The notes below the pieces were generated by a model. That model saw only the letters and a list, made by a program, of their open reading frames with translations. It had not been told where the DNA came from and ran no database searches. Shown in pieces: positions 45,722-54,770 of a stretch of 64,000 bases of DNA (positions within the stretch are counted from its first letter, which is position 1; every line of letters begins with the position of its first letter). Source of the DNA: Chryseobacterium sp. MEBOG06 (GTDB lineage: Bacteria; Bacteroidota; Bacteroidia; Flavobacteriales; Weeksellaceae). A program made the position numbers and the translations under genes. Where the stretch lies: NCBI RefSeq assembly GCF_021869765.1, contig NZ_CP084580.1, forward strand, positions 3,844,001 through 3,908,000. The letters run 5' to 3'.

Positions 45722-46753
45722 TTATTTACTTTTTTCAAGCATAAAACTAAATTTGGTTCCTTCAAGGTAAACGCTTTCTACGGTAATGTTTTCGTTATGA
45801 GCTTCAAGAATGTGTTTTACAATGGCTAATCCCAATCCGGAACCGCCTTCTCTCCTGCTTCTGCTGGTTTCTACACGGTAGAATCTTTCAAATATTCTGG
45901 GAAGTATTTCAGATTTGATTCCCATTCCGTTGTCTATGACTTCTATCAGCACTTTATTTTTTAAGACGCTTGTTTTTACAATCACTTTAGCTTCCTGCCT
46001 GTTGGCATAATGGATCGCATTGGAAATAAGGTTAATAAAAACCTGAGAAATTTTCTGTTTATCTGCCTCCACAAAGATCTGTGGATGAAGGGTTTGAATC
46101 TGTAATGTAGTATTCCGTTTTTCGGCTTCAAGATCAAGAAGATCAAAAATCTCTTTAATCAGAAGGTTTACATCAAATTTTGAAACGTTAAGATTGATCT
46201 CACCTGCTTCCAGCCTGTTGATCATATCAAGATCTGTCACAATGGCGATAAGTCTTTCCACAGATTTATCAATCCTATCCAGATACTTATCGCGAATGGT
46301 AAGATTATCTACGCCGCCGTCCATTAAGGTCTCTACGTACCCCTGGATAGAAAACAAAGGAGTCTTCAGTTCATGGGAAACATTGCCGATATATTCTTTA
46401 CGGTAGCTTTCCATTTCCTTCATCATATCAATCTCCGTTGCTCTTTGCTGATTGAGATCTGAGAATCTTTCACCCAATTCTTTAATGGTAATATTTTCAT
46501 CATTATCATTAACCATTTCCTGGGGAAGAATTCCGGAAAGACCTCGTACCTGTTTCTTTCCGTAATAATTGAAAAGAAGTTCAAGCACAACATAGTTGAT
46601 AATAAATATCAGAACCACAGAGATCCAGAGACCCGTCTTGAATAAAGGGGTTTCGTAATAAATATCCTTTAGTGAATCAAAAATGATTACTAAAAAAAGC
46701 ATCACCAATGTCAGCAGACAGGAGGCAACGAGGGTAAGTCTGTAAAATTTCAA
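45722..46753 (-). CDS. phoR: PhoR-like sensor histidine kinase
   Basis: A 343-residue membrane kinase. TM1 is at about 6-26 and TM2 at 41-62, with only a short periplasmic loop, so it likely senses through partners, as PhoR does. HisKA contains His 127 (NVSHELKTPLFSIQGY); the ATPase domain has NLISNAIHYANR, DNGMGI and GGSGLGLAIVKHI. The start is TTG 46753: there is a stop five codons upstream and no ATG in between. It lies 48 bp after the response-regulator gene. The symbol follows the PhoB/PhoR type; phosphate sensing is inferred. Confidence 0.85.
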   Translation of the reverse strand: MKFYRLTLVASCLLTLVMLFLVIIFDSLKDIYYETPLFKTGLWISVVLIFIINYVVLELLFNYYGKKQVRGLSGILPQEMVNDNDENITIKELGERFSDLNQQRATEIDMMKEMESYRKEYIGNVSHELKTPLFSIQGYVETLMDGGVDNLTIRDKYLDRIDKSVERLIAIVTDLDMINRLEAGEINLNVSKFDVNLLIKEIFDLLDLEAEKRNTTLQIQTLHPQIFVEADKQKISQVFINLISNAIHYANRQEAKVIVKTSVLKNKVLIEVIDNGMGIKSEILPRIFERFYRVETSRSRREGGSGLGLAIVKHILEAHNENITVESVYLEGTKFSFMLEKSK

Positions 46754-46801
46754 TTTTACAACGTTTTAAGGATTGAACGTAAAGTTAGATTTTTTTTATG
46801 A

Positions 46802-47476
46802 TTAAACGATTAGTTTATAACCAATACCTTTTAGTGTCTGAATGGTGTTGATTCCTAATTTTTCTCTTAATCTTCTGATGTGAACATCGATGGTTCTTTC
46901 CCCTACAATCACATCATTACCCCATACTTTTTCAAGAATTTCTTCTCTTTTGAAAACTTTTTCAGTATTGGAAGCCAAGAGGTAAAGCAGATCAAATTCT
47001 TTTTTAGGCAAAAGAAATTGCTGTCCGCTTTTGGAAACTCTAAAATTATCTTTATCGATAACAAGATCACCTATCTCTATAAGTTTAGCATTCTCGGAAA
47101 CCTGAGAGGTTAGCTGTAATAATGCATTGACTTTGGAAATAAGGATTTTCGGTTTGATCAATTTTACGACATAATCATTAGCACCGGCCTGAAAGCCTGC
47201 CAACTGGGAAAATTCTTCGCTTCTTGCAGAAAGGAAAACAATAAGTGTTTTTTGAAGTTCTTTCACTTTACGAAGTTCCTGACAAGTCTCAATGCCATCT
47301 TTTTCAGGCATCATTACATCCAGAAGGATAAGGTCCGGAATAATTTCCTTTGCTTTTTCTATACCTTCATTACCATTGGTGGCCGTATAGATATCATAAC
47401 CTTCTTTTTCTAAATTGTAAGACAGAATCTCTAAAATGTCCAGTTCATCGTCTATTAAAAGAATTTTTTTGCTCAT
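46802..47476 (-). CDS. phoB: PhoB-like winged-helix response regulator
   Basis: A 224-residue OmpR/PhoB-type regulator. Receiver: acidic pocket IDDE, phospho-acceptor Asp 53 (LILLDVMMPEKDG), and conserved Lys 105. The residue after Lys 105 is Leu (YVVKLIKPK), where the family nearly always has Pro. The trans-reg C domain (about 130-222) contains VWGNDVIVGERTIDVHIRRLREKL. The start is ATG 47476, with a TATTTTTG box 22 nt upstream. It heads the phoB-phoR unit and diverges from a TonB receptor gene. Confidence 0.9.
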   Translation of the reverse strand: MSKKILLIDDELDILEILSYNLEKEGYDIYTATNGNEGIEKAKEIIPDLILLDVMMPEKDGIETCQELRKVKELQKTLIVFLSARSEEFSQLAGFQAGANDYVVKLIKPKILISKVNALLQLTSQVSENAKLIEIGDLVIDKDNFRVSKSGQQFLLPKKEFDLLYLLASNTEKVFKREEILEKVWGNDVIVGERTIDVHIRRLREKLGINTIQTLKGIGYKLIV

Positions 47477-47497
47477 CTTCTAGTTTAAGAATTCCCA

Positions 47498-47505
47498 CAA
47501 AAATA
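47498..47505 (-). promoter_or_regulatory. -7 box for the phoB-phoR operon
   Basis: The minus strand reads TATTTTTG, an exact TAnnTTTG match, 22 nt upstream of ATG 47476. Confidence 0.5.
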
Positions 47506-47687
47506 GGTATTTTCACCGGTCTTCTCATTTATGTTATGTTAACTAATTATTAAAAAACAATTTATCAATTTTAAATTAAAAAATCAATAAAAATATCAAT
47601 ATAAAAATACAGATAAAACAAATATACGAAAGATTAATTAAAATAAAAACAAAAAAAACAATCATAAAAAGTGAACTCTACTGCTTA

Positions 47688-47708
47688 TTAATAGATATTA
47701 TCTATTAA
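47688..47708. promoter_or_regulatory. Palindrome in the phoB/TonB-receptor divergent gap
   Basis: Perfect inverted repeat with 10-bp arms (TTAATAGATA and TATCTATTAA) around one central base, 92 nt before the TonB-receptor ATG. Such a site fits a dimeric regulator. It is not followed by a T run, so it is unlikely to be a terminator. The rest of the 323-bp gap is AT-rich and holds no gene. Confidence 0.45.
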
Positions 47709-47799
47709 CATAAACTTCACAATTAATTAAGATTCTCCTAAAGTTTTCTTAAAAACTTAGCCCTTATTTTGCCCTTGAAAAAGAAGTAAAAGAAGTAAA

Positions 47800-50589
47800 A
47801 TGAAAAAACAACTCCACAAGAGCATTGTGCTACTTGCCTTGTTTTCTGCTGGCTATGCTTTTGCACAAAGTCAGGTTTTGGAAGGTAGGGTATTGGATGA
47901 GAAAGACAACACTCCTATAGAAGGAGTAAAGGTAAAAGTAAATGATAAGGAGGTAACGACTGACATTTCCGGCTACTACTCTATCAATCTATCACCCGGT
48001 GCCTCCTATATTGTAACAGTAAGCTCCAATGGATACAACAGAAAAGAAATCAGTGAAGTTATTGTAAAAAATGACGGTAACACGCACCTTGATATCGTGT
48101 TGGACAAGCCATCTGCCAAAGAAAAGGAAATTGAGGGAGTTGTTATAAAATCTAATGCAAGAAAGGAAACGATAGCCTCTACTATCGGATTACAAAAAAA
48201 TGCCGGAGTAGTTTCCCAGGTTATAGGAGTAGAAGCTATTAAAAGAAGCCCGGACAGAAACACAGGTGAAGTTCTGAAAAGAGTTTCGGGAGTGAGTTTG
48301 TTTGACGGAAAATATATCGTAGTAAGAGGTCTTTCTGACCGTTACAACCAGGCGATGTTAAATGGTATCCAGCTTTCCAGTACGGAGCCTGATAGAAAAA
48401 CATTCTCTTTTGACCTTTTTCCTGCCAACGTTATCGAAACCCTTGTCATCAACAAAACTTTTATCCCTGAATATACCGGGGAATGGGCAGGAGGATTGAT
48501 CCAGGTAAATACTAAGGATATTCCTAATAAAAATTTCTTCAATGTACAGGTAGGTGTAGGAGGAAACACGGCTACAATGGGCCAGGAGTTCTTTATGCAG
48601 AAAGGCGGAAAGTGGGACTTTTTAGGAATTGATGACGGTACCAGAAAGCTCCCGACCAATATGCCTGCGAAAAATGCATTCAGCATTCTGACTGAAGCTC
48701 AGAAAACAGAAATTGGTAAGGGCTACACAAAAAACTTCGGATATAACAGTGTTGGATATCCTGAAAATATAAGCTTACAGCTGGACGGAGGTTTCAATAC
48801 CAAACTTTTTGGAAAAGATTTGGGAGTAATTGCTGTTTTGAATTACAGCAACAACAAAAGAAGAACTGAGTCTACCAACCGTTTCTTTACCATCAACAAT
48901 CAGCTTGCAGACACCAACTTTGATTATTTTACTGAAAAATACAGTAATGATGTTATTTTAGGAGGGATGTTGAACCTTTCTTTAAAGCTCAATAACAATA
49001 ATAAAATCTCCTTAAAGAATATTATCACCAATAATACGGTGAATCATATGTCTTTCAGAACTGGAAAGGATTTTGAATTTGATCCGATCAACGGAACCAA
49101 TATTATAGCCAGAGAAATAGGTTTTAAACAGACAACGTTCTACAATTCCACCCTTACAGGTACTCACAAAATAGAGGCTCTTGGAGGATTTAACGTAAAC
49201 TGGTATGGAAGTTTCGGAATTCTGGATCAGTATATTCCTTTGCTGCAGCGTTTACAGTATAATCAGTATACAAATATGGACGGAAGTCCTTATCTGGCAT
49301 TGATTTCCAATGGTCTTTCTCAAAAATCAGGAAGTGTTTTTTACTCTACTTTGAGTGACTATCTATATAATGCGGGTGGAGATATTTCCAAAACATTTAC
49401 CCTGTTTGGACAGAAACAAACAATCAAAGGAGGATATTTATTCCAGGTAAAAGACAGAATATATAACTCAAGACCTTTCTCTGTAAGGCTTGAAAGATAT
49501 AATGAAGGGTTACTTTCTCAACCTTTTGAAACCATCTTCAATCCGGGTAATTTTGGAAACGACGGAAGATTCACATTTGATGAAATTGCCGGAGACCAAT
49601 ACCGATATATTGCCAATACAATCCTTAATGCCGGATATTTACAGTTTGATAATAATTTCACACCATGGTTAAGAGCAATCTGGGGATTAAGAGTTGAAAA
49701 TTTTGACCAGTTGGTAGGCAGTACAAAAAGAAGCGATGACCGTTTTGTAAATACACGTGTGACTGACTTTTTACCTGCGGTTAACCTGACATTCAAAGTA
49801 AATCCTAAAATGAATGTACGTCTTGCAGGTTCACAAACTGTTGTAAGACCGGAATTCAGAGAGGTTTCTCCTTTGGCATATTATGATTTCGATTTGGGAG
49901 CTACTGTGATTGGTAATAAGTCTATTGAAAGAACAAAAATTACAAACGTAGACCTTCGTTGGGAATATTATCCAAGAAACGGGGAAATCATATCCGTAGC
50001 AGGATTCTATAAAAACTTTAAAAAACCAATTGAATTATACTTCAACCAATCTGGAGTAGGAACCAGTAATACCTTCAATTATCTTAACGTAGATAAGGCT
50101 GATGCATATGGGGTAGAACTCGAATTCAGAAAAAAACTGGATTTCGCAAGCGCTCTAAAAAACTTTACATTGGGTGGAAACTTCGCTTTGATCAAGAACA
50201 GAGTAACGGATGAAGCAACTAAGATTGACAGACCAATGCAGGGACAGTCTCCTTATACGATCAACCTAAGCCTTCAGTATGATGCTGAGAAAAGCGGATG
50301 GTCTTCTACGGTACTTTTCAACATGATTGGAAGAAGAATTCTTTATGTAGGAAACGATCAGGTTCCGCCAATCTGGGAAGCTCCAAGACCTTTGCTTGAT
50401 TTTCAGGTTGCCAAAAAAATATGGAACAAAAAAGGAGAGATCAAGCTGAATGTTTCAGATATTCTGAACCGTCGTGCCAAATTCTATCATGACCTGAATG
50501 ACAATGGTAAATATGACAAAAGCGATGCACTTGCCATTGAAAGACTTACAGGAACCAATATCAGCTTAACACTGGGATACAGTTTTTAA
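47800..50589 (+). CDS. TonB-dependent outer-membrane receptor (non-SusC type)
   Basis: A 929-residue receptor. Order: signal peptide (ends AFAQ), carboxypeptidase-D-like domain (about 25-105, EGRVLDEKDNTPIEGVKV), plug domain (about 120-230, GEVLKRVSGVSLFDGKYIVV, LFPANVIETLVINKTFIPEYTGEWAGGLI in parts), then a barrel ending SLTLGYSF. It lacks the SusC plug signature. It is followed 47 bp later by a lipoprotein gene and diverges from phoB. A phosphate-responsive uptake role is suggested by position only. Confidence 0.92.
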   Translation: MKKQLHKSIVLLALFSAGYAFAQSQVLEGRVLDEKDNTPIEGVKVKVNDKEVTTDISGYYSINLSPGASYIVTVSSNGYNRKEISEVIVKNDGNTHLDIVLDKPSAKEKEIEGVVIKSNARKETIASTIGLQKNAGVVSQVIGVEAIKRSPDRNTGEVLKRVSGVSLFDGKYIVVRGLSDRYNQAMLNGIQLSSTEPDRKTFSFDLFPANVIETLVINKTFIPEYTGEWAGGLIQVNTKDIPNKNFFNVQVGVGGNTATMGQEFFMQKGGKWDFLGIDDGTRKLPTNMPAKNAFSILTEAQKTEIGKGYTKNFGYNSVGYPENISLQLDGGFNTKLFGKDLGVIAVLNYSNNKRRTESTNRFFTINNQLADTNFDYFTEKYSNDVILGGMLNLSLKLNNNNKISLKNIITNNTVNHMSFRTGKDFEFDPINGTNIIAREIGFKQTTFYNSTLTGTHKIEALGGFNVNWYGSFGILDQYIPLLQRLQYNQYTNMDGSPYLALISNGLSQKSGSVFYSTLSDYLYNAGGDISKTFTLFGQKQTIKGGYLFQVKDRIYNSRPFSVRLERYNEGLLSQPFETIFNPGNFGNDGRFTFDEIAGDQYRYIANTILNAGYLQFDNNFTPWLRAIWGLRVENFDQLVGSTKRSDDRFVNTRVTDFLPAVNLTFKVNPKMNVRLAGSQTVVRPEFREVSPLAYYDFDLGATVIGNKSIERTKITNVDLRWEYYPRNGEIISVAGFYKNFKKPIELYFNQSGVGTSNTFNYLNVDKADAYGVELEFRKKLDFASALKNFTLGGNFALIKNRVTDEATKIDRPMQGQSPYTINLSLQYDAEKSGWSSTVLFNMIGRRILYVGNDQVPPIWEAPRPLLDFQVAKKIWNKKGEIKLNVSDILNRRAKFYHDLNDNGKYDKSDALAIERLTGTNISLTLGYSF

Positions 50590-50635
50590 TATACTCAACA
50601 AATAATCTAATAAAAATAATTTAATTCTTTATAAC

Positions 50636-52042
50636 ATGAAAAAGTTCGTTTTATATTCTTTAATGCTTGGCGCTATAGTATCAACTACCGCTTGTAGAAA
50701 TATAGAAGAAGATGGACCAACCATCGTTCAAGGTGGTAACGGAAACGGAGAGACTGAAAACCTTATTCTTTCAGGAAAAATCACATCGAATCTTACCCTT
50801 AAAGCTAATAAGATCTATAAGCTAAGAGGATTAGTATATGTAAGTAATGGAGCTACTTTAACAATCGAACCAGGTACAAAAATTGTAGGTGAGGCTGATA
50901 AAAACGGAGCTTTAATTATTACCAGAGGAAGTAAAATCATGGCAGAAGGAACCGCTGCCAACCCTATTATCTTCACATCAGAGAAACCAAGTCCTAAAAA
51001 AGGAGACTGGGCAGGTGTTGTAATTTTAGGAAATGCTCCTACCAATGCTTCTTTCGGAGGAGTAAACGGAGTTGGAGAGATTGAAGGTGGTATCAATAAC
51101 TCTGAAGGTCTTGGGCTTTATGGAGGAACGAATGCTGCTGACAACAGTGGGATCTTAAAGTATGTAAGAATTGAATATGCAGGGTATGCTTTCTTACCGG
51201 ATAAAGAGATCAACGGACTTACGTTCGGAGGTGTAGGTAATGGTACTACTGTAGATTATGTAGAAGTTGCTTATGCTAATGATGACAGTTTTGAATGGTT
51301 CGGAGGAACGGTAAACTGTTCTCACCTTATTTCTTATAAAGGCCTTGATGACGATTTCGATACAGATAACGGTTTCTCAGGAAATATCCAGTTTGGTATT
51401 GCAGTAAGAGACGCTCAGGTAGCAGACGTTTCGGGTTCTAATGCATTTGAATCTGACAACGATGCTAACGGTTCTCCGTTAACTCCGCAGACATCAGCTA
51501 CATTCTCTAACATGACGATTATCGGGCCAATCAATTCTGCTGCTCCGGGCTCAATCAACTCATTATTCCAAAATGCATTGCAGATCAGAAGAAATTCAAC
51601 AATTTCAGTATTCAACTCTGCTTTCACAGGATTCCCTGTCGGATTATTCATTGATGCTACCAAGGGTACACCAACTGATAACAACATTACAGGGAACAGA
51701 CTATTCTTTGAAAACAATATTTTAGCAGGAAATACAACTCCTTTAAAATTCGGACCTTCTACTTCTACTCCAACGAATTATACATTAGCCGATCTTACCA
51801 ATTGGTTTAATACTAAAGGAAACACCATTCTTGCTTCTACAGCAGATTTAAAACTTGCCGGTGCATGGGCTCCTGCAGGAACTACTCCAAACTTTACTCC
51901 TTCTGCCGGGTCTCCATTATTGACAGGTGGAACATTCACAAATGCTAAATTAAGCACTTGGTTCAAGAAAGTAACCTACAGAGGTGCCGTAGCTGATGCT
52001 AACGATACCTGGTATGCAGGATGGACCAACTTTAATTTATAG
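50636..52042 (+). CDS. Beta-helix-like surface lipoprotein, partner of the TonB receptor
   Basis: A 468-residue lipoprotein with the lipobox Cys at 20 (VSTTAC), followed by RNIEEDGPT, an acidic stretch that fits surface export. The body has beta-helix-like repeats (GATLTIEPGTKIVGEADKNG, ITRGSKIMAEGTAANPIIF, LKYVRIEYAGYAF, VDYVEVAYANDDSFEWFGG). It is not SusD-like. It sits 47 bp after the TonB receptor and ends at a strong terminator, so the two form an operon. Ligand is unknown. Confidence 0.85.
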   Translation: MKKFVLYSLMLGAIVSTTACRNIEEDGPTIVQGGNGNGETENLILSGKITSNLTLKANKIYKLRGLVYVSNGATLTIEPGTKIVGEADKNGALIITRGSKIMAEGTAANPIIFTSEKPSPKKGDWAGVVILGNAPTNASFGGVNGVGEIEGGINNSEGLGLYGGTNAADNSGILKYVRIEYAGYAFLPDKEINGLTFGGVGNGTTVDYVEVAYANDDSFEWFGGTVNCSHLISYKGLDDDFDTDNGFSGNIQFGIAVRDAQVADVSGSNAFESDNDANGSPLTPQTSATFSNMTIIGPINSAAPGSINSLFQNALQIRRNSTISVFNSAFTGFPVGLFIDATKGTPTDNNITGNRLFFENNILAGNTTPLKFGPSTSTPTNYTLADLTNWFNTKGNTILASTADLKLAGAWAPAGTTPNFTPSAGSPLLTGGTFTNAKLSTWFKKVTYRGAVADANDTWYAGWTNFNL

Positions 52043-52078
52043 GATTACATACAATATAGTACTTAGATTTAATTTCAA

Positions 52079-52113
52079 AAAAAGCCTTCGGATGTATTTT
52101 CCGAAGGCTTTTT
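52079..52113. terminator. Terminator of the TonB receptor-lipoprotein operon
   Basis: Perfect 14-bp stem (AAAAAGCCTTCGGA, 52079-52092; TCCGAAGGCTTTTT, 52100-52113) with a 7-nt loop. Between it and 52362 I see no gene. Confidence 0.85.
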
Positions 52114-52361
52114 GATGCTCATCATTCGATATCACAAGAATCACGAATTTTCATTGTTAACAGATGTTTATATTGAATGAGTTTTCTCACTAAATTTTAA
52201 AGCAGACATGATACTGTTTGATTATCAGGTACCGGTTATTAATATTATATGAGTTTCAGCTAAAGCCAATTGGATTCATTTATTTCTTAAAGCGCGACAA
52301 AGCCCACTCCTATTGATGAAACAATTGATTTGAAAAATAAATATTGATGCTAAGACACCCT

Positions 52362-52431
52362 TTAATTCTCAATTCTCAATTCCCCATTTTCAATTCTCAA
52401 CTTTCAATTTTAAATTTTAAATTTTAAATTA
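52362..52431. repeat. Heptamer-type tandem repeat tract
   Basis: Degenerate copies of a 7-bp unit (CAATTCT, with CAACTTT and CAATTTT variants) pass into three copies of TTTTAAA. The stop codon of the amidohydrolase (52429-52431) falls at its edge, so slippage here could alter the 3' end of that gene. Confidence 0.75.
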
Positions 52432-53667
52432 ACTTCGCCAAAATAAATTCCCGTTGTGCATCAGCGCTTTTATATCAGACATTCTGGAAACGGCTTCCGC
52501 TGAGCATGAAGCATCCGCCAGAACTATAGCCGCTTCATCACCTGCTTTCGGCCATTGCTGTACTCCTTTTTCATCCAGAGGAAGCGTGCTTTGTGTTGCA
52601 AACTGCAATGCTCTCGACAATGCAAATTCTGTCGCATAGCCATACAACTCTGCAATTAGATTTGCTTTCTGAAGCATACTTCCGGACCCGAAAGTACTCC
52701 AGTAATCCTGCACATTATCATTTCCTATTAATACGTTTACTCCATATTTTTTTAGCGTTGGAATTGGCATTATTGTTTTGTTGAAGGGTACAGAAGATGC
52801 TATTCCTACTTTTCCTGCAGCCAGTCTTTCCGCAATCTGCTCTGTTTCTTTTGAAGAAAGATGCGCCAGAGCAAAAGCATGGCTAACAAATGTTTTTCCC
52901 TGGAGTGCGGGATTCTCAATTGCCTTATCAATTAGATAATTGATGGTTTTCATCCCCGAATCTCCTACTTCATGAAGGTGGATATCAATTCCTTTATTGT
53001 GATCCAGGGCAAGCTGTACTGTGAAATCCATTACCTTCTCAATACTTCCGTCAATACTTAAAGGATCAAGTCCTCCAATAAAACTTACATTTTTAAGCTT
53101 TGCTGCTTCTTTCATTAACGGGGCAGTTTCTGTGTAATATACACCATGTTGCGGGAAGGCAACCAGTTCAGCCTTAAAGGAATCTTTTTTATTTTCAAGA
53201 GCCTGTTCAAGGTGTTCCAATGATTTCATTCCTGATGTAGTATCAATATTGAAATGAGTTCTTGCAAAATGAGTCCCGTAATGCTGCTGGAGGCTGATCA
53301 GCTGTTCCGCTCTCTCAACGGAAGTTTTCAACAGCTCAGGAATGATTTCCTGTTCATACGCAATCATATCTTTTACGGTTCTTCTTTTCGGAGAAAGTGC
53401 CTGCCATGGAAGTCCGTACCATGTTTTATCCAGATGGATATGCATATCCCTGAACGCGGGAAGCATGAGGTATCCCTGGGCATCTACAGCATTGGAAGCA
53501 GGATCGTTGGTCTTTACCGCTTTTATCTTTCCGTATTCAATCTCAATACTGAAAAGATCTGTTTTTGTTCCGGTTACCTCTTCATTTTCGTATTTAAAAC
53601 CTGTTTCCAAACGGACGTTTTTCAGTGAATATGTTCCTTTTGCAGTTAATTGATAAGGGAATTGCAT
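52429..53667 (-). CDS. Cytosine-deaminase-like amidohydrolase, cytoplasmic paralogue
   Basis: A 412-residue amidohydrolase of the CodA-like group. Metal ligands: His 76 and 78 (RDMHIHLDKTWYG), a later His (DIHLHEVGDSG), another in FVSHAFALAHL, and the Asp in IGNDNVQDYW. It has no signal peptide, unlike its paralogue at 55455. The two share most motifs, including YSLKNVRLETGF-like and ASCSAEAVSR stretches. The substrate is unknown; cyclic amidines or pyrimidine-like amides are typical. A TAATTTTG box (53690-53697) precedes it. Confidence 0.85.
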   Translation of the reverse strand: MQFPYQLTAKGTYSLKNVRLETGFKYENEEVTGTKTDLFSIEIEYGKIKAVKTNDPASNAVDAQGYLMLPAFRDMHIHLDKTWYGLPWQALSPKRRTVKDMIAYEQEIIPELLKTSVERAEQLISLQQHYGTHFARTHFNIDTTSGMKSLEHLEQALENKKDSFKAELVAFPQHGVYYTETAPLMKEAAKLKNVSFIGGLDPLSIDGSIEKVMDFTVQLALDHNKGIDIHLHEVGDSGMKTINYLIDKAIENPALQGKTFVSHAFALAHLSSKETEQIAERLAAGKVGIASSVPFNKTIMPIPTLKKYGVNVLIGNDNVQDYWSTFGSGSMLQKANLIAELYGYATEFALSRALQFATQSTLPLDEKGVQQWPKAGDEAAIVLADASCSAEAVSRMSDIKALMHNGNLFWRS

Positions 53668-53689
53668 GATTTTAAAATTTTAATAACTA

Positions 53690-53697
53690 CAAAATTA
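53690..53697 (-). promoter_or_regulatory. -7 box for the cytoplasmic amidohydrolase gene
   Basis: The minus strand reads TAATTTTG, an exact consensus match, 23 nt upstream of ATG 53667. Confidence 0.45.
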
Positions 53698-53749
53698 CAC
53701 CAGACGCTGTTCAAAACCGGTGTATCAATTATGTCTTATTTTGTATCAA

Positions 53750-54595
53750 TTATTCTTTGAATTGTGAAGGAGTCATTCCGGTTTGTGCCTTAAAGAATTT
53801 TGAAAAACTGGCATGATCATAAAAACCGAGGTCGTACACAATGTCTTTCACTGACATTTCGGAAACTTTTAAGAGGCGTTTTGCTTCCAGCAGAATTCGG
53901 TCCTGAATAAGAGAAGAAGCTGAAGCATTAAGATTTTTCTTGCACACAATGTTCAGGTAATTGGCAGAGATATTAAGTTTATCAGCATAAAAAGAGACGG
54001 ATCTTTCCGTTTTGAAATGTTCATCAATAAGGTGTAAAAACTTTGAAATGATTGGATTGGAATTATACACTTCAAAATCTTTGAAAGCACCTTCTACGGT
54101 TTTACTCACCAACAAACCAATCAGTTCACTTCTTTTTTTGATAAGTTCCCAAAAAACATTTTCGCCATTAAGCTCTTTTTGAATGGCCTGAAACTCATAC
54201 AGAAAAGCATCAAAAACATCCCCGGAAAGATTGATAACCGGATGATTCTGATAATAAGAGGCAGAAAACCTTAAGGATGGCAGAAAAGTTTCAAACCAAT
54301 CCCTGCTGATCATCAGCTGATACCCTATTGTTTCTTTTTCAATCACCCATTGATGCACCTGATCCGGAAAAACGAGATGAATCTGATGGTCTTTAACCGG
54401 ATATTCGGTAAAATCTATGGTGTGTGAGCCTGCTCCATGCTCAAAAAGATTAATGATAAAGAAGTCATGTTTGTGTGGATCATCTATGGAACGTGCGCCA
54501 TAGAGTTCATTGAACAGCAGATTGCAACCCCTCAGCTGATTTTCACTAAACTCCTGAATTCCTAAAATAGGAAAATGATCCGTATGATACCCCAC
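53750..54595 (-). CDS. AraC-family transcriptional regulator
   Basis: A 281-residue regulator. The N-terminus is a cupin-type sensor (DDPHKHDFFIINLFEHGAGSHTI in parts, QIHLVFPDQVHQW). The C-terminus has two HTH motifs (SVSFYADKLNISANYLNIVCKK; SVKDIVYDLGFYDHASFSKFFK, seen in parts). I choose the GTG at 54595: an AGGAG sequence precedes it and a TATATTTG box (54639-54646) lies 44 nt upstream. The longer TTG start at 54658 would lie inside a terminator hairpin. Lying between two amidohydrolase paralogues, it probably controls one or both (inference). Confidence 0.85.
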   Translation of the reverse strand: MGYHTDHFPILGIQEFSENQLRGCNLLFNELYGARSIDDPHKHDFFIINLFEHGAGSHTIDFTEYPVKDHQIHLVFPDQVHQWVIEKETIGYQLMISRDWFETFLPSLRFSASYYQNHPVINLSGDVFDAFLYEFQAIQKELNGENVFWELIKKRSELIGLLVSKTVEGAFKDFEVYNSNPIISKFLHLIDEHFKTERSVSFYADKLNISANYLNIVCKKNLNASASSLIQDRILLEAKRLLKVSEMSVKDIVYDLGFYDHASFSKFFKAQTGMTPSQFKE

Positions 54596-54638
54596 TCTAC
54601 CCGATTTTCTCCTAAAATTAATAAAATTTATGCAAGAA

Positions 54639-54646
54639 CAAATATA
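54639..54646 (-). promoter_or_regulatory. -7 box for the second araC-type gene
   Basis: The minus strand reads TATATTTG, an exact consensus match, between the upstream terminator and the GTG start at 54595. Confidence 0.5.
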
Positions 54647-54650
54647 AAAT

Positions 54651-54684
54651 AGCCACAAAAGAAGCCAATGCTCCTTTTGTGGCT
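54651..54684 (-). terminator. Terminator of the ankyrin-lipoprotein unit
   Basis: Perfect 11-bp stem (AGCCACAAAAG, 54651-54661; CTTTTGTGGCT, 54674-54684) with a 12-nt loop, followed on the minus strand by ATTTTAT, a weak T tract. It lies 87 bp past the ankyrin gene stop. Confidence 0.55.
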
Positions 54685-54770
54685 CAACACAACAACTAAA
54701 TATATATCTAAGTCTACATAATATTACACTCTTTCAGAAATAGCTTTTTAAAACTAAAAACTATGTTCTA

